From positions 1-7,761 of the forward strand of contig JACQUR010000156.1 of NCBI GenBank assembly GCA_016210245.1: DNA of 7,761 nt, read 5' to 3'. The stretch's first letter is position 1. Each line of letters begins with the position of its first letter. The position numbers and the translations under genes are program-made. The DNA is from Chloroflexota bacterium. GTDB taxonomy: Bacteria; Chloroflexota; UBA6077; JACQUR01. The notes beneath the pieces are model-generated. The model saw nothing but the letters and a program-made list of their open reading frames with translations. It made no database searches and was not told where the DNA came from. Shown here piece after piece: positions 1 through 5,544 of the stretch.

Positions 1-832
1 GCTCTGCGGTTCCGACCGGTCGGCGACGCGCAGGCGCAAGCCGTTGTACTCGAAGTAGAACGGGTTTCTACCCGCTCTGCGGTTCCGACCGGTCGGCGAC
101 CTGCTTGCCGAACGCGGGCAGGGCGCGGAGCCGCTTGTTTCTACCCGCTCTGCGGTTCCGACCGGTCGGCGACGTGCTCTCCAGCGCCAATCGCCAGATG
201 CTGCAACAGTTTCTACCCGCTCTGCGGTTCCGACCGGTCGGCGACAAACAAAACATTCGGCACCGCCTGGATAAAGGCGGAGTGTTTCTACCCGCTCTGC
301 GGTTCCGACCGGTCGGCGACATCCGCCAGGCGTTGGTCGACTACCGTGGCGCACGTTTCTACCCGCTCTGCGGTTCCGACCGGTCGGCGACTTCGAGGCT
401 TTCGCCTGCGGATCGGTGGCGCTCAGCAGGTTTCTACCCGCTCTGCGGTTCCGACCGGTCGGCGACCCTGTGGACCTCGCGCTTCCACACCCCAAGGGCC
501 ACGGGGTTTCTACCCGCTCTGCGGTTCCGACCGGTCGGCGACATGAAATGGCACGATGGTATTCCTGGCTTGCGTGTTTCTACCCGCTCTGCGGTTCCGA
601 CCGGTCGGCGACAAGACGCTCAAGGACATGGGCGACGGGACGGTTGCCGAGGTTTCTACCCGCTCTGCGGTTCCGACCGGTCGGCGACGTTCCACGGAGC
701 CGCATCGGCGTAAGGATACCCGGGTTTCTACCCGCTCTGCGGTTCCGACCGGTCGGCGACCGATACATCTACCGCCGTGTGACAATCATGGATGAGTTTC
801 TACCCGCTCTGCGGTTCCGACCGGTCGGCGAC
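1..832 (-). CRISPR. CRISPR array, 12 repeats (first partial) and 11 spacers
   Basis: A 37-bp repeat occurs at 1-27 (partial), 64-100, 137-173, 209-245, 284-320, 355-391, 430-466, 506-542, 576-612, 652-688, 724-760 and 796-832. All copies are identical. Spacers are 36, 36, 35, 38, 34, 38, 39, 33, 39, 35 and 35 bp. On the plus strand the repeat begins GTTTCTACCCGC and ends GGTCGGCGAC. Read on the minus strand it holds a 12-bp palindrome (CCGACCGGTCGG, repeat bases 5-16), then a hairpin CCGC-AGA-GCGG (bases 19-29), then exactly eight bases, GTAGAAAC. A hairpin followed by an 8-nt tag is the usual Cas6 substrate in type I and III systems, so I infer minus-strand crRNAs. The undegenerated repeat at 832 agrees with that being the leader end. 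The wide spread of spacer lengths suits type III better than type I. The array continues past the left edge. Confidence 0.98.
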
Positions 833-996
833 TCCGCACCTGTGATTTCCCACTGGGACCCCCAAAATGGGCCTTCCGGGGGCCTTTCCCCTCCACCGGA
901 ACCCTGAAAACCGGGGCTCCGGCGGGGGTCTTGCCCCACCTGGAGATGGGGTTGGGCTCTGCTCATCACAGTGTGTGCAGTGGGCTTGCTGGAGTG

Positions 997-1025
997 AATG
1001 TAGCACGTTGGGGCCAGGGATACAA
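997..1025 (-). promoter_or_regulatory. Candidate array promoter, reading left
   Basis: On the minus strand, TTGTAT (1025-1020) is followed after 17 bp by TACATT (1002-997). The TACATT is preceded by TGC, giving an extended -10 pattern. Transcription would begin near 990 and run about 158 nt before the first repeat at 832. The -35 matches the sigma-70 consensus only in TTG. The call relies on the exact 17-bp spacing, the extended -10 and the position. Confidence 0.4.
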
Positions 1026-1026
1026 T
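1021..1026 (+). promoter_or_regulatory. Candidate -10 box for the WYL gene
   Basis: TACAAT is a good sigma-70 -10 box. It lies 30 bp before the chosen GTG start at 1057, so transcription would begin near 1033 and leave a short leader. No good -35 is visible; the 17-bp position (998-1003, ATGTAG) is weak. The box overlaps the -35 of the leftward array promoter, so a protein bound here could affect both directions. Confidence 0.35.
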
Positions 1027-1056
1027 AGGGAGGTGGCCAATCGAGAGGAGCGGGAA

Positions 1057-1899
1057 GTGGCCGGGAAGGACGCGGCGGAGCCGAGCTGGCGCGAGCTGGC
1101 AGCCGAGCTGCGGGCGCGGGGACTCGCCCGCCGAGCAGACGATACGCGAGCCACGATGGCCGCGCGGTTGCGCGAAGCGGCGCTTGCCGACCCGCGCGCG
1201 GGGACGCCAGCGCGGCTCGTTCCAGCCGTGGTGGGCCCGGCGGAGACGCTGGACGAGCTGGCGCCGCTGGTGGCGCGCTTTGGGGGACGGCGCGTGGCCC
1301 GCGAGGCGGCGGTCCTGCCGCCCGGCCGAGCGCCCGCTTTCAAGCGCGCCGTCCGGCGCTGGGCGCCCCACCTGGCGGCGACCGAGCAGCCAGGCGCCTG
1401 GTCGTCCGACGTGGAGGCCGCGCTGTGGGCTGCCGCTCGGTTCGTCCTTTCGCTCCAGGAGACGCTGGGCTGGCCGGCCGCGCTCGCGCCCACCGAGCTG
1501 GAGCTGGTCCAGGCACCCACAGACCCGGCGGCCGAACGTCGGGCGAACGCACTGGTGCGACTGTGGACGGCCGCCCTCGACGCGCGGCTCGACCCGCTGG
1601 CGGAGGTGCAGCCAGAGCTGGCCCGCCCGCGAGCCCCCGTCCCTCTAGCTCCCTTCCAGGCGATCCTGCGGCAGGCCCTGGCCGAAAGCCGGTGCGTGCT
1701 GCTGGTGTACCAGGGCGCGACCCGGGCCGCGGTCACACGGCGCACCGTGGAGCCGCAGGCGCTGGAGCAGCGCCACGGCCAGGAGTACCTGCGCGCCTTC
1801 TGCCACTGGCGCCAGCAGGAGCGCCTGTTCCGCCTGGACCGCGTCCTCTCCGCCGAGTTGCTGGAGGAGCGGTTTGGGGAGCCGGGGGGCGGGGAGTAG
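1057..1899 (+). CDS. WYL-domain protein, probable CRISPR-linked regulator
   Basis: The protein has 280 residues. Residues about 199-274 look like a WYL domain: FQAILRQALAESRCVLLVYQ, then TRRTVEP, then EYLRAFCHWRQQERLFRLDR, matching the family pattern of a beta strand before 'VEP', a YL core and 'FRLDR'. WYL domains are ligand- or nucleic-acid-sensing modules often found in CRISPR and defence regulators. Residues 10-42 (SWRELAAELRARGLARR...) resemble a SAP-type helix-extended-helix DNA-binding motif, which is weaker evidence. I see no classical N-terminal helix-turn-helix. GTG at 1057 is chosen because AGAGGAG (1044-1050) lies 6 bp upstream. GTG at 1033 and an upstream ATG at 931 are in frame but have poor or no ribosome site, and 931 would sit in the leader. 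The gene reads away from the array and is the first gene beside it. Regulating the array or cas genes is an inference; it could act as an accessory nucleic-acid-binding factor instead. Confidence 0.85.
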   Translation: MAGKDAAEPSWRELAAELRARGLARRADDTRATMAARLREAALADPRAGTPARLVPAVVGPAETLDELAPLVARFGGRRVAREAAVLPPGRAPAFKRAVRRWAPHLAATEQPGAWSSDVEAALWAAARFVLSLQETLGWPAALAPTELELVQAPTDPAAERRANALVRLWTAALDARLDPLAEVQPELARPRAPVPLAPFQAILRQALAESRCVLLVYQGATRAAVTRRTVEPQALEQRHGQEYLRAFCHWRQQERLFRLDRVLSAELLEERFGEPGGGE

Positions 1900-1901
1900 G
1901 C

Positions 1902-2062
1902 AGGATGCAGGCGGCAGGAGGCAGGGTCTGTTGACAGGCTCAGGTCCTTCGGCAGGCTCAGGTCCTTCGGCAGGCTCAGGATGAGCGGGCACGCGCTGGT
2001 GGTGAGCTTGTCGAACCACTGGCTCGGGATGAGCGGGGACATGGAGCGTGCGCTTTCCATTT
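1902..2062. repeat. Cluster of interspersed repeats with an 18-bp tandem repeat
   Basis: After the WYL stop, a GCAGGAGGCAGG-like patch (1902-1925) is followed by an 18-bp unit, caggctcaggtccttcgg, at 1935-1952 and 1953-1970, with a partial third copy at 1971-1980. The element 'atgagcggg' then occurs at 1980 and again near 2029. Between them is GTGGTGAGCTTGTCGAACCAC (about 2000-2020), whose ends pair. The 'ccttcg-caggctc' core recurs at 2513-2576. These look like members of a dispersed repeat family. No protein-like frame crosses the region. Confidence 0.7.
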
Positions 2063-2105
2063 GGGCGTGTTTCGATGGCCGTCCGCATGCGCCGTTGATC
2101 CTGGC

Positions 2106-2114
2106 TGCTATGAT
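2106..2114 (+). promoter_or_regulatory. Candidate extended -10 promoter for the 75-aa gene
   Basis: TGCTATGAT is an extended -10 (TGn plus TATGAT, five of six to TATAAT). No clear -35 is seen, which is tolerated for extended -10 promoters. Transcription from about 2121 would begin just before a perfect 6-bp inverted repeat, GCAGGG-gat-CCCTGC (2124-2138), which could be an operator or a 5' UTR hairpin. The start codon follows at 2180. Confidence 0.4.
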
Positions 2115-2179
2115 TTGTGTAGAGCAGGGGATCCCTGCCCTGCACCTGTTGGTGATGGGAGGCGAAGAGAGAGAGAGAG

Positions 2180-2407
2180 ATGGCAGCCGTGGACCGGCAG
2201 CGCAAGCAGCTCGCCGACAGGCTCTACGAGCAGTACGGCAAGCCCCTGGAGGCCCAGCACTGGGGCGAGTACGTCGCCATTTCACCCGACGGCAGGACGC
2301 TTCTTGGCCCGACCATCCTCGAGGTACTGGAGAAGGCCACGGCCGCCTTTGGCCCGGGGACCTTCGTTTTCAAGGTCGGAGAGAAAGCTGTCGGCAAGTG
2401 GCGGTAG
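2180..2407 (+). CDS. Small conserved-looking protein of unknown function, 75 aa
   Basis: The protein has 75 residues. It has a charged helical start (MAAVDRQRKQLADRLYEQYG), then a compact part with YVAISPDGRTLLGPTILEVL (about residues 31-50) and a C-terminal GTFVFKVGEKAVGKWR. The pattern 'YVAI.-DG+-L', an alpha helix, then 'FVFKVG' recalls small DUF5678-like proteins, but I am not sure of the family. There is no signal peptide or membrane segment. The ATG directly follows a (GA)7 run (2167-2180), which serves as a purine-rich ribosome-binding region. It reads toward the convergent cas2 gene, with repeats on both sides, so it is probably its own transcription unit. No CRISPR role is implied by the sequence. 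Normal codon use and balanced protein character make it a real gene. Confidence 0.75.
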   Translation: MAAVDRQRKQLADRLYEQYGKPLEAQHWGEYVAISPDGRTLLGPTILEVLEKATAAFGPGTFVFKVGEKAVGKWR

Positions 2408-2512
2408 ATCAGCGCGTCATCAGTCCCCGCTTTCCCTACCTCCCGCTCCACTTCCAGATTCGCCACCAGGCAGAGCAGGTGGAGGCTCTGCTGGATACGG
2501 GGAAAGCAGCCT

Positions 2513-2576
2513 GCTCGTGGCGAGCCTGCCGAAGGGTGAGCAGGGACGGAGGTCCTTCGACAGGCTCGCCACGAGC
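2513..2576. repeat. Interspersed palindromic repeat between the 75-aa gene and cas2
   Basis: Arms at 2513-2535 and 2554-2576 (23 bp each) are inverted copies with one mismatch, around an 18-bp loop. The left arm starts GCTCGTGGCGAGCCTG; the right arm starts CCTTCGACAGGCTCGCC. The core matches the tandem units at 1935-1980. It lies between the convergent 75-aa gene and cas2, where a folded RNA could end transcripts from either side, although no T-run follows. The remaining gene-free sequence from 2408 to 2628 shows a weaker hairpin at 2471-2490 and a CCTCCTGCCTCCTGCC patch near 2590. Confidence 0.75.
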
Positions 2577-2628
2577 GGAGGACGGACCGCCTCCTGCCTC
2601 CTGCCGACTGACCGCTGGCCACTGGCGG

Positions 2629-2913
2629 CTACACGATTGCTGCCAGGCCTGGCGGGAGGCGAGTTGGGCCGGACCAGACCTGGGCGCGGGTTTCGCAGGC
2701 GGCGCAGAGCAGCCAGACCCGCACGTCGTCCTCGCTCCGTTTCACGAGGTGGAGTAGCCGTTTCTTCAGCTCCTCCCACCGCGCGGGCGACTGATCCAGC
2801 ACGAACACGCTCTCCTGGACCGGGACGCCATACTCCTCCAGCAGCCGATGCACCAGGGTTCGGCGCCGGTCGTCGGCGATGTCGTAGGCCAGCACGCCGA
2901 GGTTCAGCGCCAT
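2629..2913 (-). CDS. cas2: Cas2, CRISPR adaptation protein
   Basis: The protein has 94 residues, the usual Cas2 size. It opens with a beta strand and metal-site motif, LGVLAYDIADDRRR (Asp11 and Asp14-15), as in the Cas2 ferredoxin-like fold. The second strand, VPVQESVFVLD, and helix, WEELKKRLLHLV, follow, then VRVWLLCAAC. Cas2 dimers bridge Cas1 dimers in the spacer integrase and are mainly structural there. The ATG at 2913 overlaps the end of cas1 by 10 bp, which indicates translational coupling in one operon. The gene is last in the leftward RT-cas1-cas2 unit. The short C-terminal tail (SGPTRLPPGLAAIV) ends with TAG in a region of GC-rich repeats. Confidence 0.95.
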   Translation of the reverse strand: MALNLGVLAYDIADDRRRTLVHRLLEEYGVPVQESVFVLDQSPARWEELKKRLLHLVKRSEDDVRVWLLCAACETRAQVWSGPTRLPPGLAAIV

Positions 2914-3884
2914 TGGAGCGGCTCCAGCTCGGCACGCGTGCCCGCGAACACCTGGCTGGCCAGACGGGCCTGCAGCTCCAGCGCCTGGCGCAGGGTGATC
3001 CAGCCCGGCGCCAGCGGGTGGCGCACGCGCCGCGCCAACTGGCTCTCGTACAGCCTCATGAACTGGCGCCGTCCATCCGGGGTGAGCAGCACGCGCTCCT
3101 CTTCCATGTGAAAGTGGGCCAGCGCCAGGGAGCCCTGCAGAACGGCCCCAAGGACCCACACGTCTACACCCAGCGGGCGCAGCGGCTCCTCCAGGTCCAG
3201 CGCCAGCGAGGGGCGGCTGGCGTCCGGGGTGTGGAGCGCGCCGAGGAACGGGTCGAGCCCGACGATGTTGATACAGGCCACCAGTTCCTGCAGCACGAGG
3301 GTGTACCCGAAGCTGAGGGCCGCGTTCAACGGATCCGGGGCGGGATGGTGGCGGCGGCCCTGAAAGCCCCAGCCCGGCGGCACCAGGGGCACGAGCGCCT
3401 GCCAGTAGAGGGCGGCCGCGGCGCCCTCGTAGCCGCGGACCTGGTCCACGTCCCTGGAGCGACCAGCCGCCTGGCACAGCAGCGCGATCCGCTCGCAGAC
3501 AGCGCGGGGGACGCCCAGCGCTTGCAGGTGGGTGTCCTGGCCGGCCAGCTTGTGGCACACCAGCGCGCTGGCGAAGCTGGCCGCCTTGCTGGGATTGGCC
3601 AGGTAGGCGTGCTGCGCCGCGCGCACCAGCGCGCCGCCGTTGGGCGCGCCGCTGGCCTTGCCATAGTAGCGCCCGGAGCGCGAGAGGAAGGCGACCTCCA
3701 CTCCCCGCCGCAACAGGTCGACCAGCAGCGCGGTGGAGAGCTGGATGCCCTTGCCCACCACTACCACCTGCTCCACCTGAGCCAGCGGGACGCGCAGCAG
3801 CGGCTGGCCGTCCTTGTCCACTTCCAGCCGGCCGCCGCGCTTATGGCCCACGGCGCCTTGCTCGGTGAGATAGACCCGCGTCAC
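2904..3884 (-). CDS. cas1: Cas1, CRISPR integrase
   Basis: The protein has 326 residues, typical for Cas1, which inserts new spacers at the leader-proximal repeat. The N-terminal beta domain opens RVYLTEQGAVGHKRGGRLEV and continues with VEQVVVVGKGIQLSTALLVD. The C-terminal helical domain carries the metal triad: Glu153 (RGYEGAAAALYW), His218 (LDPFLGALHTPD) and Asp230 (LALDLEEPLRP). The conserved DPLNAALSFGYTLV precedes the His. The start is GTG at 3884, because AGGAGG lies 6 bp upstream and the protein begins exactly where Cas1 normally does. The frame stays open upstream to about 4232 through low-complexity repeats, but that extension resembles no domain. It follows the RT gene after about 160 bp and overlaps cas2. 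It is a stand-alone Cas1, not the common RT-Cas1 fusion. Confidence 0.97.
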   Translation of the reverse strand: MTRVYLTEQGAVGHKRGGRLEVDKDGQPLLRVPLAQVEQVVVVGKGIQLSTALLVDLLRRGVEVAFLSRSGRYYGKASGAPNGGALVRAAQHAYLANPSKAASFASALVCHKLAGQDTHLQALGVPRAVCERIALLCQAAGRSRDVDQVRGYEGAAAALYWQALVPLVPPGWGFQGRRHHPAPDPLNAALSFGYTLVLQELVACINIVGLDPFLGALHTPDASRPSLALDLEEPLRPLGVDVWVLGAVLQGSLALAHFHMEEERVLLTPDGRRQFMRLYESQLARRVRHPLAPGWITLRQALELQARLASQVFAGTRAELEPLQWR

Positions 3885-3894
3885 GATACACCTC

Positions 3895-4095
3895 CTGGGG
3901 CAGTCGGCAGGAGGCAGGAGGCAGGAGGCAGGAGGCAGCCTGTCTATTCCCTGGTGCCTACTGCCGGGGTGCCTGCTCCCAGTGCCGACTGCCTCCTGCC
4001 TTCCGCTTACTGCCTTCTGCCGCCGGCCGCCGGCCGCCGGCCTTCTGCCTACTGCCGACTGCCGACTGTCGCCGGCCGCCGGCCGCCGGCCAGGC
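3895..4095. repeat. Low-complexity heptamer-rich linker between RT and cas1
   Basis: Four full GGCAGGA units plus GGCAG lie at 3906-3938, ending about 10 bp from the cas1 ribosome site. Between 3955 and 4070 there are imperfect runs of ACTGCC, CCTGCC and TCTGCC units. Two identical 21-bp blocks of three GCCGGCC units lie at 4022-4042 and 4071-4091. Related GCAGGAGGCAGG patches occur near 1905 and 2590, so this is a dispersed family. Seven-base units shift reading frame when the copy number changes. The RT stop codon and last dozen or so codons lie inside this region. Confidence 0.85.
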
Positions 4096-5344
4096 GCCGG
4101 GCGCGCCAGTAGCCGCTGGCCCGGAAGGCGGCGGCGAGGGCGCGCACCGTGGCTCCTGGCTCCTCGAGGGCGGGCAACTGCGGCAGCGTGGCGCCGAGGA
4201 AGGTGAAGCCCGCGTCGTAGGGCTGGAGGCACGTCTTGGCCTCATTCAGCACCAGGCCCAGCCGGTAGACCTGCCGCCGCGTGTCTTCCAGCCCTCGCCG
4301 GGCGCGGCCCTCGTCGCGGCAGACCAGCAACAGGTCATCCACGTAGCGCACCAGCGTCTGCTCGGGGCGGTCCAGGGCCTGGTCCAGCGGGCGCAGGGCA
4401 CCCGTGGCCAGCAAGGGCGAAAGGGGGGAGCCCTGGGGCGTGCCGCGCGCCAGAGCAGCCGCGGGCTCGGCGGCGGCGAGGCGCCGCGCGGCCGCCACCC
4501 CGCCGGCGGCCAGGGCCAGGGCGCCCATGCCCAGCAGCGCTGGCGCTGCCTGGCTGGCGTGCGGGCGCCAGCGGGCGAGGTTGGCTCCGAGCCAGCCGGC
4601 CAGCCCGATGGCCACGGGGCGCGCGTAGTCCAGCCGGGCCAGCTCCGCCTGGAGCGACTGTGCCACCTCCAGCCCGCTCCGCAGCCGCGCCACCAGCATC
4701 GAGGTGGAGGGCAGTTGGATGGTGGGGAAGTCGTCCGGCCCGGGCAACCTGGCGGGGAGCGGCGGCGCGGATGGCCGGGTGGGCGGCTCGAGCACGCCCA
4801 CGGCCAGCCATTCCTCGACCAGGGAGGCGATGACATCGTCGCCCGCCACGGCCAGGAACGAGGCCACGACACGCCGGTGGTCGATCTCCTCGAAGAAGGC
4901 GCGGATATCCGAGCGCACGATCCAGTTGAGGCCGGCGCGGCGGGCCTGTTCGGCACGGGCCAGGGCCTCGCCCACGCCGCGCCCGGGCAGGGCGCCGAAG
5001 GCCGCGGGCGAGGCTGCGCGCTCGAAGGATGGCTGGACCACCTCCAGGACCGCGCGCTGGACCACGCGGTCGCGCAAGGCGAGCAGGGAGATGGGCCGCT
5101 GCCCGCCCTCCGGCCTCGGGAGCAGATACTGGCGCAGGGGCAGCGGATGGTAGCGCCGCTCGCGCAGCTCGGCGGCCAGCTCGGCCATGTTCTCCGCCCA
5201 GCGGGCCTCGAACGCCTTGACGGTCAATCCATCCACGCCTGCCCCGCCTCCCCGCCGGACGTGCTGCCACGCTCGGGTGAGCAGGTTGATGTCGTACACG
5301 CGCTCGTAGAGCGGCGCGCGTTCTTTGCGCAACCACCAGCCCAT
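4049..5344 (-). CDS. CRISPR-associated reverse transcriptase, group II-intron type
   Basis: The protein has 431 residues. RT motifs run in order: GVDG (37-40); RRYHPLPLRQYLLPRPEGGQ (63-82) and RPIS; RDRVVQRAVLEVV (91-103); FGALPGRGVGEAL (116-128); motif A SDIRAFFEEIDH with catalytic Asp146; motif B RGTPQGSPLSPL (300-311); the active-site YVDD (334-337); LGLVLNEAKT (362-371) and FLGATL (382-387). All catalytic Asp residues are present, so it should be active. In such loci the RT can convert RNA to DNA for spacer acquisition by Cas1-Cas2. The stretch between motif A and motif B is about 145 residues, roughly 100 more than I expect. No maturase or endonuclease domain follows. The ATG at 5344 is chosen because GGAGG lies about 6 bp upstream; the frame runs open further upstream without conserved motifs. 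The last residues (GGRRPATVGSRQ) come from the repeat linker, so the C-terminus may have been altered. It is not fused to Cas1 or Cas6. Confidence 0.93.
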   Translation of the reverse strand: MGWWLRKERAPLYERVYDINLLTRAWQHVRRGGGAGVDGLTVKAFEARWAENMAELAAELRERRYHPLPLRQYLLPRPEGGQRPISLLALRDRVVQRAVLEVVQPSFERAASPAAFGALPGRGVGEALARAEQARRAGLNWIVRSDIRAFFEEIDHRRVVASFLAVAGDDVIASLVEEWLAVGVLEPPTRPSAPPLPARLPGPDDFPTIQLPSTSMLVARLRSGLEVAQSLQAELARLDYARPVAIGLAGWLGANLARWRPHASQAAPALLGMGALALAAGGVAAARRLAAAEPAAALARGTPQGSPLSPLLATGALRPLDQALDRPEQTLVRYVDDLLLVCRDEGRARRGLEDTRRQVYRLGLVLNEAKTCLQPYDAGFTFLGATLPQLPALEEPGATVRALAAAFRASGYWRARRLAGGRRPATVGSRQ

Positions 5345-5544
5345 GTGACTCCTCCAGGCCCCCATGGCGCTCCAGGCCAGATGTGTCCAGGAGGACAATG
5401 CAGGTGGCAGGAGCGTTCTTACAAGGAGTGAATGGGGCGATGGGGGCAGGTGCCGTTGGCGCCGCTCCTCGCCCGTCGTATCATCTCCAGTGCGCCTGGT
5501 CCACCTCGTTCCACATGCCTGGCCTGCCATCGGGGGAGAAGCGC
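5345..5544. promoter_or_regulatory. Divergent RT/cas6 control region
   Basis: About 200 bp lie between the divergent RT (ATG 5344, minus) and cas6 (chosen start 5545, plus) genes, so both promoters should be here unless cas6 starts earlier. I see no convincing -35/-10 pair on either strand. A two-part motif, GGAGTGAATG-N6-TGGGGGCAGG (5425-5450), closely resembles 991-1018 in the leader/WYL promoter region and is a possible shared operator. AGGAGG before ATG 5398 offers an earlier cas6 start. Confidence 0.4.

Larger units (their letters stand above)
833..1030 (-). promoter_or_regulatory. Probable CRISPR leader between the array and the WYL gene
   Basis: This is the gene-free stretch next to the perfect terminal repeat. 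If crRNAs are read leftward, it is the leader. It is not AT-rich. It contains short G/C-run inverted repeats, such as TTCCGG at 874-879 facing CCGGAA at 896-901. Open frames running through it are not supported by a start site or by protein character. Leader identity rests on repeat polarity and on the candidate promoter at 997-1025. The alternative is that it is the trailer end. Confidence 0.55.

Noticed and set aside
68..907. Several open frames of 62-202 aa on both strands inside the array
   Set aside because: They consist of the repeat translated over and over (LPALRFRPVGD, SPTGRNRRAGRN) and are artefacts of CRISPR repeats without stops.
833..1056. N-terminal extension of the WYL protein from ATG 931
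   Set aside because: It would begin inside the leader, upstream of the -10 box, without a Shine-Dalgarno, and adds non-conserved sequence. GTG 1057 has a strong site.
966..2285. A 439-aa minus-strand open frame
   Set aside because: It is antisense to the WYL gene and the repeat cluster, with Arg/Ser/Ala-rich low-complexity content and no start support.
3885..4048. Insertion sequence between RT and cas1
   Set aside because: There is no transposase, no terminal inverted repeats and no target duplication, only short tandem repeats.
2061..4112. A 683-aa plus-strand open frame
   Set aside because: It is antisense to cas2 and cas1, Arg/Pro/Ala-rich and lacks a domain. The minus-strand genes have catalytic motifs and ribosome sites.
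4049..5344. Complete group II intron or retron
   Set aside because: No intron RNA domain V-like hairpin, maturase domain or msr/msd structure is apparent next to the RT; cas1, cas2 and cas6 surround it instead.
4559..5431. A 290-aa plus-strand open frame
   Set aside because: It is antisense to the RT and is a GC-codon shadow of it.
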